In this document: in pieces, positions 1 to 5,316 of the stretch
Layout of the letters: every line of letters begins with the position of its first letter
Numbering within the stretch: the stretch's first letter is position 1
NCBI GenBank assembly: GCA_947453875.1
Contig: CANGIH010000209.1
Location: 1 to 5,316 of the forward strand
Length of the DNA: 5,316 nt
Origin: Planctomycetaceae bacterium
Lineage (GTDB): Bacteria > Planctomycetota > Planctomycetia > Pirellulales > UBA1268
Reading direction: 5' to 3'
The notes under the pieces: generated by a model
The model's database searches: none
The model's input: the letters and a program-made list of their open reading frames with translations, nothing else
Told to the model about the DNA's origin: nothing
Translations under genes and position numbers: made by a program

Positions 1-739
1 GGCGGCGCTCGCCTTCTTCTCTGGAGACGACGCGCTCGCCGTGATCACGAGCTACGCCACCCATCCGATGAGCTACTACCGCACCGGTGTTCCCGGTCCC
101 GACTTCCCCGGCATCGCCCGCTTCCTGCGCTCGCAGGATCTTCCCGGTGCGCTCCATCTTCACTTCACCGGCGCCGGCGGCAACATCGCCGCCGGCCAAT
201 ACAACGACGCTACCCCCTCCAACCGGGTCGTTCTCGCCACCCGGCTCGCCGCCGGCATGCGCGGCGCGTTCGACGTGGCCTCGCGAAACAAAAAACCGCT
301 CGCGGCCGCCGACATCGGCTGGGGGAGCGTGCCGGTGGTGCTTGCGGCGAGGGAAGGCCTGGGAGTTGAAAAACTTGCCGAGGAAGTCCGTGGGAAGCCC
401 GACCGGGGGACGTTTGCCCCGATCGACGCCCTTGCGTTTGCCACCCGCGCTCGAGAAGCGCACGCGATCGACGTCACCTGCCTGAAGGTGGGGAGCGCCC
501 GGATGCTCCATCTCCCCGGCGAACTGTTCGTCGAGTATCAACTTGCTGCCCGGCAGATGCAGCCTGATCTCGATGTCTTCATGGCCGCCTATGGCGACTA
601 TGGGCCCGGGTACATCGGCACCGCCGGCGCTTACGCGCAAGGGGGCTATGAGGTGCTTCCCACGAGCTCGTTTGTCGGCCCGGAGGCGGAGGCGCCGCTC
701 CTCGACGCCATCGGCACGCTGCTCGAGGTGGCGAAGTGA
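1..739 (+). CDS. Neutral/alkaline ceramidase-like metal hydrolase, C-terminal part (5' truncated)
   Basis: The frame is open from base 2, so the gene begins before the window; the GTG at 41 is just an internal valine codon. About 246 residues are visible, roughly the C-terminal half of such a protein. Numbering from the codon at 41, YATHPMSYY (H8) matches the ceramidase HP-x-S motif carrying a zinc-binding His. LPGEL (E161, bases 521-523) matches the zinc-binding Glu segment, and GDYGPGYIGT (Y191, bases 611-613) matches the segment with the zinc-binding Tyr. Known ceramidases of this fold cleave the amide bond of ceramide using zinc and a serine in GDVSPN. Here that place reads GAGGNIAAG (residues 44-52), with no serine, so ceramide hydrolysis should not be assumed. 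The family is usually exported, but the N-terminus is not visible. The stop overlaps the start of the downstream cytochrome gene, implying one operon. Family assignment is fairly sure; substrate is unknown. Confidence 0.85.
   Translation, partial: AALAFFSGDDALAVITSYATHPMSYYRTGVPGPDFPGIARFLRSQDLPGALHLHFTGAGGNIAAGQYNDATPSNRVVLATRLAAGMRGAFDVASRNKKPLAAADIGWGSVPVVLAAREGLGVEKLAEEVRGKPDRGTFAPIDALAFATRAREAHAIDVTCLKVGSARMLHLPGELFVEYQLAARQMQPDLDVFMAAYGDYGPGYIGTAGAYAQGGYEVLPTSSFVGPEAEAPLLDAIGTLLEVAK
725..731 (+). promoter_or_regulatory. Possible ribosome binding site for the PVC cytochrome gene
   Basis: GAGGTGG lies four bases before the GTG start at 736, inside the last codons of the upstream gene. 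It is a purine-rich, Shine-Dalgarno-like match at a slightly short spacing. It supports the GTG start, which is also the only ATG/GTG/TTG between the preceding in-frame stop (649-651) and base 738. Because the same bases encode Glu-Val-Ala upstream, the match could be chance. Confidence 0.4.
736..739 (+). other. GTGA start/stop overlap joining two genes
   Basis: The GTG start of the cytochrome gene (736-738) shares bases with the TGA stop of the ceramidase-like gene (737-739). Such four-base overlaps usually indicate co-transcription and translational coupling, in which the ribosome ending the first gene restarts on the second. No promoter could fit between the genes, although one inside the upstream gene cannot be excluded. 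Confidence 0.85.
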
Positions 740-3700
740 CGTGGGCGACACCTTCATTTGTGCTGGTGGCTGTCGTGGCGATGGCGCTTGCGGCGCCTCC
801 GGTCGTGATCGCGGCCGACGAACCGACTCTCGCCGAGGTCGATTACGGCGACGAACTCCCCCGCATCCAGCAGACGGCCCCCGCCGCTGCTCCGGCGACG
901 ATGGTCGTCCGCCCCGGCTTCGCGGTCGATCTCGCCGTCGCCGAGCCGCTGCTTGCGAGCCCGGTGGCGATCGCCTGGGACGAGGATGGCCGCCTCTTCG
1001 TCGCGGAGATGCGTGGCTACAGCGAGGACCAAGGGGAGCGATTGGGGCGGATCCGCCTCCTCCACGACGACGATGCCGATGGAACGTATGACCGGGCGAC
1101 GGTCTATGCCGACGGCCTCGCCTGGCCGACGGCACTGGTCGTCTGGAACGGCGGGCTGTTTGTCGGTGATGCCCCCGACATCCATTGGATGAAAGACACC
1201 GACGGCGATGGCGTCGCCGACGAACACCAAAAGATCTTCACCGGGTTCGGGACGGGGAATGTCCAGGGGCTGTTCAATTCGTTCGCGTTCGATATCGACG
1301 GCCGGATCCATGGTGCTGGCAGTTCGACTGGCGGTGAGATCCGGCGCGTGGGCGCTTCGGGAGAGCCTTTCGGCGACGCGATCCCGATCAATGGCCGCGA
1401 CTTTTCCTTCGATCCGCGGTCACTCGATTTCCGCCCCGAGACCGGCGGCGCCCAGCATGGCCGCTCGACCGACGATCTCGGCCACGTCTACCTCTGCCAC
1501 AACAGCGATCATGCGATCCGGGTGATGGTCGATGATCGTTCTCTTGCGCGCAATCCCTTCTTCCCGGCGCCGGCGGCCAAGGAAAGCATTGCCGTCGAGG
1601 GGCCGCAGGCCGCCGTTTACCGCTCGAGCCCGGTCGAACCGTGGCGCGTGCTGCGGACGAGGCTCCGGGCCAGTGGGATCGTGCCGGGGATGGTCGAGGG
1701 GGGAGGGCGACCGGCTGGCTACTTCACGAGTGCCACCGGGATCACGGTTGTCCGTGGCGATGCCGTCGGCGATCTGGCCGGGATGCTCGTCGTCGGCGAT
1801 GTCGGCTCGAATCTCGTCCATCGGAAGAAGCTCCTCCCTCACGGCGCCGGCATCCGCGCCGAGCGGATCGACGAGGAATGTGAGCTCGTCGCCTCGACCG
1901 ACGTTTGGTTTCGCCCGGTGCAGTTTGCCAACGGCCCCGATGGTGCCCTGTGGATCATCGATATGCAGCGCGAGGTGATCGAGCATCCGGCGAGCCTCGC
2001 CCCACCGATCAAGCAGCACCTCGATCTCACGAGTGGCCGCGACACCGGCCGGCTGTGGCGGCTGGTTGCCGTTCCGGAGGGGGCACCGGATGGCGCCGCG
2101 GCAGCGACCCGGAAAGCCGCGCCCCGCCTCTCGCAGGCCCCGATCGCGACACTCATCCAACTCCTCGGGGATCCCAACGGCTGGCACCGCGACACCGCCC
2201 GTCGGCTCCTCGTCGAGCGGAACGCCCCCGATTCGGTGCCGCTTCTCCACGAGGTGGCCCGGAAGGCGGCATCGCCGCTCGCGCAGGTTCATGCGGCGCA
2301 TGTCCTCTCCGCGCTCGGCCTGCTCGAGGCCGCCGACCTTCTCCCCATGCTCGCAAGCCAAGTGACGATCGTCCGCGCGGCGGCGGCGGCGCTCGCCGAG
2401 CGGGTCATCCCCGCCGATGCCCCGCCCCCGGAGGATCTCGTCCGGGCGCTCGCCGACCTCGCCGCGAGCGAGCCGCAGGCCTCCGTCCGGCTGCCGCTGG
2501 CGCTCGTTGCCGGGGCCCTTCCGGCCGAGCCGCGTCTCGCGATCCTCCGCACGCTCCTCGAACGCGACGGGGCCGATCCCTGGTGCCGCTATGCGGCGTT
2601 CACGTCGCTGCGCGGTGACGCGGCGGAGATCGTCGCGGCCTGGCTCGATTCGCCGCAGCGCCTGGCATCCAAAGGCGCCGCGGCGGCGCTGCCGGGGCTT
2701 GTGACGCAGGTGGGGCGCAAAGCTCACGCGGCGGAGCTGTCGCGGATCGTGGCCGGGATCGACAGACTTGCTGCGGCGCCTGCCGCGGGTGCTGCCGACA
2801 CCCGACCAACGGCCACGGTGCTTCTCGGAGAACTGACCTCGTCGCTCGCCGCCACCGGGGCCGACGTGACCAGGATCGAGCCAGTCGCCACGACCGAGGC
2901 GCTCGTCGATCGCCTCGGCGCTTACAACCGCGAGGTCGCCCTCGATCGCAAGGCCGACGTGACCCGGCGGATTCGGGCCGTGCGCGGGCTTTTTCATCCG
3001 GCCGACCTTGAGAAACTGCTCGTCGCCGAGGAGCCGACGGAGCTGGTCACGGCGGCGATCCAGGGGCTCGATCGGTCGCGCGATCCGGGCGTTGGGGGGA
3101 TGCTCGTCGCGGCGCTCCCGCGGCTCTCGGTCGAGGCCCGCCAAGCGGCGGCGGTGGCGCTCTCCCACGATGCCGCGCGGGCGATCGCGCTCCTCGAGGC
3201 GATTCAAGCGGGGCGATTCGCGGCGAGTGATCTCGACCGGCAGACGGCCGCGGCCCTGTGGGCCTTCCCCGAGAGGAGTGTGGCGGGGCGTGCTGCAGAA
3301 GTGCTCGGGAGCCCGCCGCCGGCTGACCGTGAGTCACTCGTGGTCGCCTACCGGGCGAGCCTGCCGGCGAAGGGAAGCATCGAGGCGGGGCGGGCGATTT
3401 TCAAGAAGCAATGCGTCGGCTGCCATCGCGTCGAGGGGGAAGGCCGGGAAACGGGGCCGGCGCTTGCGGCCGTGCAGGCCCGTGGCCCCGAGGCGATGCT
3501 CCTGGCAATCCTCGATCCCAACCGCGAGGTCCTTCCCGCCTACCAGGCCCACGCAGCGATCGACTTGAGCGGCCGTGTCGTCACCGGCGTCGTCGCGGCG
3601 CAGTCGGGGGGAAGCGTCACGCTCCGCACCGCCGACGGCGTCGACATCACGCTCCCCCGGGACGGTCTCGAGAGCTTCACGAACACCAAGCGGTCGCTGA

Positions 3701-3777
3701 TGCCCGAGGGGTTTGAGAAGACGATCGATGCCCGGGGAATGGCTGATCTCCTCGCCTATCTGATGCAGGCGAAGTAA
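736..3777 (+). CDS. PVC-type membrane-bound dehydrogenase-like protein: beta-propeller, HEAT-like helices, c-type heme domain
   Basis: This is a complete 1013-residue protein with a GTG start. Residues 1-27 look like a signal peptide: hydrophobic from about 7 to 26, with likely cleavage near VIA|A or VIAA|D, but the n-region lacks positive charge. Residues about 58-445 form the Pirellula/Verrucomicrobium N-terminal beta-propeller, related to soluble glucose/sorbosone dehydrogenase propellers. Family signatures include PGFAVDLAVAEPLLASPVAI, two DxDxDG loops (D111-D119, D154-E163), STDDLGHVYLCHNSDHA, and GPDGALWIIDMQREVIEHP. Residues about 466-878 are Ala/Leu-rich helical pairs resembling HEAT repeats. 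Residues about 880-1013 are the heme domain: CVGCH (C893, C896, H897) binds heme c covalently, and M989 in SLMPEG is the probable distal ligand. It is the only CxxCH present. The protein probably acts outside the cytoplasmic membrane in electron transfer or substrate oxidation; its substrate is unknown. It is probably co-transcribed with the ceramidase-like gene. Family assignment is very secure; biochemical role is not. Confidence 0.95.
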   Translation: MTWATPSFVLVAVVAMALAAPPVVIAADEPTLAEVDYGDELPRIQQTAPAAAPATMVVRPGFAVDLAVAEPLLASPVAIAWDEDGRLFVAEMRGYSEDQGERLGRIRLLHDDDADGTYDRATVYADGLAWPTALVVWNGGLFVGDAPDIHWMKDTDGDGVADEHQKIFTGFGTGNVQGLFNSFAFDIDGRIHGAGSSTGGEIRRVGASGEPFGDAIPINGRDFSFDPRSLDFRPETGGAQHGRSTDDLGHVYLCHNSDHAIRVMVDDRSLARNPFFPAPAAKESIAVEGPQAAVYRSSPVEPWRVLRTRLRASGIVPGMVEGGGRPAGYFTSATGITVVRGDAVGDLAGMLVVGDVGSNLVHRKKLLPHGAGIRAERIDEECELVASTDVWFRPVQFANGPDGALWIIDMQREVIEHPASLAPPIKQHLDLTSGRDTGRLWRLVAVPEGAPDGAAAATRKAAPRLSQAPIATLIQLLGDPNGWHRDTARRLLVERNAPDSVPLLHEVARKAASPLAQVHAAHVLSALGLLEAADLLPMLASQVTIVRAAAAALAERVIPADAPPPEDLVRALADLAASEPQASVRLPLALVAGALPAEPRLAILRTLLERDGADPWCRYAAFTSLRGDAAEIVAAWLDSPQRLASKGAAAALPGLVTQVGRKAHAAELSRIVAGIDRLAAAPAAGAADTRPTATVLLGELTSSLAATGADVTRIEPVATTEALVDRLGAYNREVALDRKADVTRRIRAVRGLFHPADLEKLLVAEEPTELVTAAIQGLDRSRDPGVGGMLVAALPRLSVEARQAAAVALSHDAARAIALLEAIQAGRFAASDLDRQTAAALWAFPERSVAGRAAEVLGSPPPADRESLVVAYRASLPAKGSIEAGRAIFKKQCVGCHRVEGEGRETGPALAAVQARGPEAMLLAILDPNREVLPAYQAHAAIDLSGRVVTGVVAAQSGGSVTLRTADGVDITLPRDGLESFTNTKRSLMPEGFEKTIDARGMADLLAYLMQAK

Positions 3778-3793
3778 CTGGCTCCCTTGGCGG

Positions 3794-5316
3794 TCACGGC
3801 GTGGCCGGCGCCCCGACCGTCATCCGCAGGCCGATGTCGTCGTTCCCCGTGTCGGGCTCGGCATCGGGAGGCTGCGGGCCACCGTCATCCTCGCCGTCGG
3901 GGCCGACCGACCAGACGACACACTCCTCCGGCGTCGCCTTCAGCCGGAGCGGTGCGTCTGCCGTGAACGGGTCGAGCGGCAGGGTGGGGATTGTGCCGGG
4001 GACGAGGGCGTCGAGCGACTCTGGCAACGTGCTGGTCTCGAGGCGGTGTTTCGTGGCTGCGACGAGGGCCGCCGCGGCCCGGTGGCGGGCGACAGCACGC
4101 GTCTGGGCGTGAAAGACCTGGGCCATCGCCGGCTTGAGGATCCCCGAAACGATGCCGGGGAGGTGATCCTTCTGGAGCCCGGCCTCGATCGCCTCGACCT
4201 GCTTCTGCTGCTCGGCGTGCCGCTGGGGCCGGTCGAAGTTGAGCGTCGCCAGCTGTCGATAGTCGTGCATCATCCGGCGATGGCTGGCGATGTCGAAGGG
4301 GAGGAGAAAGACGCGGAACAGGAGCGAGACTGGCGCCGATACCGATCGCATCAGCGTGCCGGGGGCGAGATCGGGGTTCCCCGTCAATTGCCACAGGCCA
4401 TCGATGTTGCTTCGGGCATCTGCGAAGTCTGCGAACGTCGAGAGTCCGAGCGCCTCCTCGCCGATGAAACCACGGAAGATCGACGGCGGGGGGGCGACGA
4501 GATCGCGGATCGCCGGCGCTTCGAGCCGCTCAAGATCGGCGGGCCCGAAGGCGGGGAGGATGTCGGCGAGCGTGTCGAGCGCGACCGCGTCGAGGGCCGT
4601 GCCGACGAGCTGTGAGATGAGGATCGGCTCGGTGGCCGCGTGCCTGCCGATCCGCTCGATGCGGATGGTGTCGGCGAGGGCCTCCTCGATCCGCCCCTCC
4701 GCCGCGGCACGGCGGGCGGCGAGCGCCAGGAAGCGTCCCGCCTGACGGAGCGACTGGATCTCCGGAAGGAGCATGTCGACCGACGGACGCGTCCAGTCTC
4801 GCGTGAAACGACAGTTCTCCCGATCAGCGGCGCGGCGGATCGTGTCGAGCGTGGCGGCATGGCGGGCGAGGAGATCGGTGACGGGGTCGCTGACAACCTC
4901 GGGATATCTCGCCATCAGCGGCGCGTCGGCCGCCGGACTCTTCGTCTCTTCCGCCATCGCGGCGGCGGCCTGTTCATAGAGCTTCGCGGCATTCTCGCTG
5001 TCGGCGACCGCCGGCGGGATCGCCGCCTGCATCATGGCGGCCGCCTCGACTCGCATGCTGCGCGCCTCGGCGGCGACGGCGTTGTCGAGGATCAGAAGCG
5101 TGCCGAACGACACCCCCTTGGCGAGGATCGCCAATCCAAAATGCCCGATCACCGGCCAGCGCTCGGCAAATGCCGCGTTCGATGGGGGAACCGACGCCAT
5201 GCCGGCGCGGGTGATCCAGATCCCGCCGATGAGCGACGAGAGGACGACCGTGAGCACTGGGCCGAACCAATTGGGGCGGAGGAAGATTCCGAAAGCGAGA
5301 TAGGCCGTCGCGGCCA
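3794..5316 (-). CDS. Uncharacterised membrane-anchored helical protein with pseudopilin-like C-terminus (5' truncated)
   Basis: The TGA stop is the complement of 3794-3796. The frame stays open to the right edge, so the gene starts outside the window. The GTG at 5257 and the ATG at 5200 are possible internal starts, but neither has a Shine-Dalgarno-like sequence. At least 506 residues are visible. Numbering from the codon at 5257, the N-terminal part has hydrophobic stretches just before residue 1, at about 1-15 and at about 38-58, suggesting membrane anchoring. Residues about 60-400 are mostly alpha-helical and Ala/Leu/Arg-rich. They include CRFTRDW (149-155) and a hydrophobic patch near 307-321. 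Residues 411-478 read LPESLDALVPGTIPTLPLDP, then VVWSVGPDGEDDGG and an Asp-rich tail. This resembles the end of type II secretion major pseudopilins (GspG type), where a DPW/DPF turn and acidic residues form a calcium site. I recognise the protein only as a planctomycete-type hypothetical. The gene converges on the cytochrome gene. Coding status is secure; function is unknown. Confidence 0.85.
   Translation of the reverse strand, partial: AATAYLAFGIFLRPNWFGPVLTVVLSSLIGGIWITRAGMASVPPSNAAFAERWPVIGHFGLAILAKGVSFGTLLILDNAVAAEARSMRVEAAAMMQAAIPPAVADSENAAKLYEQAAAAMAEETKSPAADAPLMARYPEVVSDPVTDLLARHAATLDTIRRAADRENCRFTRDWTRPSVDMLLPEIQSLRQAGRFLALAARRAAAEGRIEEALADTIRIERIGRHAATEPILISQLVGTALDAVALDTLADILPAFGPADLERLEAPAIRDLVAPPPSIFRGFIGEEALGLSTFADFADARSNIDGLWQLTGNPDLAPGTLMRSVSAPVSLLFRVFLLPFDIASHRRMMHDYRQLATLNFDRPQRHAEQQKQVEAIEAGLQKDHLPGIVSGILKPAMAQVFHAQTRAVARHRAAAALVAATKHRLETSTLPESLDALVPGTIPTLPLDPFTADAPLRLKATPEECVVWSVGPDGEDDGGPQPPDAEPDTGNDDIGLRMTVGAPATP

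Noticed and set aside
290..296. AAAAAAC run resembling a -1 frameshift slippery site in the ceramidase-like gene
   Set aside because: The zero frame reads AAA AAA C rather than A AAA AAC, so the phase is wrong for the classical heptamer, and the conserved motifs before and after it are all in one frame.
543..1091. A plus-strand frame bridging the ceramidase-like and cytochrome genes
   Set aside because: Its product is highly Arg-rich and low in complexity, and it overlaps two genes with strong family matches in other frames.
2376..2396. Short GCG/GGC triplet run as a possible repeat element
   Set aside because: It encodes an alanine run within a helix of the HEAT-like region and reflects amino-acid and codon bias, not a mobile or tandem repeat.
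1420..3207. A 595-codon open frame on the minus strand opposite the cytochrome gene, with a TTG start
   Set aside because: It is in exact codon register with the sense gene, so it stays open simply because the sense frame avoids TTA, CTA and TCA, which are rare in GC-rich DNA. Its translation is Arg/Gly-rich with no recognisable domain, while the sense frame has clear family motifs.
3791..3807. Seven-base-pair hairpin just after the cytochrome stop, as an intrinsic terminator
   Set aside because: There is no T-tract on either strand, the stem includes a G-T pair that becomes an A-C mismatch on the other strand, and short GC hairpins are common by chance at this base composition.
4046..4615. 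A 189-codon plus-strand frame opposite the minus-strand gene
   Set aside because: It has the same codon-register shadow cause as above. The product is Arg/Glu/Gly-rich without motifs, and the minus-strand protein is the plausible one.
1..5316. CRISPR array, tRNA/rRNA, insertion sequence ends or attachment sites
   Set aside because: I saw no regularly spaced direct repeats, cloverleaf-like segments, terminal inverted repeats or transposase motifs. Almost every base is inside one of three genes.

Overview
The window is GC-rich (about two thirds G+C by eye) and holds three protein-coding genes packed almost end to end. The organism is most likely a planctomycete, or at least a member of the PVC superphylum. 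The main evidence is the central gene, whose three-part layout (Pirellula/Verrucomicrobium-type beta-propeller, HEAT-like helices, C-terminal CxxCH heme domain) is characteristic of that group. The two flanking proteins also match protein types I associate with planctomycete genomes. Nothing can be assigned to species level.

Layout. (1) Bases 1-739, plus strand: the C-terminal part of a neutral/alkaline ceramidase-like metal hydrolase, whose 5' end lies before the window. (2) Bases 736-3777, plus strand: a complete, probably exported 1013-residue PVC-type cytochrome. Its GTG start overlaps the upstream stop codon by four bases (GTGA), so the two genes very likely form one transcription unit with coupled translation. 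(3) Bases 3794-5316, minus strand: an alpha-helical, probably membrane-anchored protein of unknown function. Its reading frame stays open to the right edge, so its 5' end is missing. The plus-strand pair and the minus-strand gene converge with only 16 bases between their stop codons.

How the genes may work together. The first two genes suggest an envelope or periplasmic pair: a zinc-amidase-fold hydrolase and a large electron-transfer or oxidoreductase-like protein with one covalent heme. A hydrolase releasing a product that the propeller/heme protein oxidises is a reasonable idea, but it is inference only and no substrate can be read from the sequence. The minus-strand gene is transcribed towards them and need not be related in function.

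I found no tRNA, rRNA, CRISPR array, insertion sequence, attachment site or clear intrinsic terminator. There is no gene-free stretch of notable length. The points most worth following up are the apparent loss of the ceramidase serine nucleophile alongside retained metal ligands, and a pseudopilin-like acidic C-terminus on the uncharacterised minus-strand protein.
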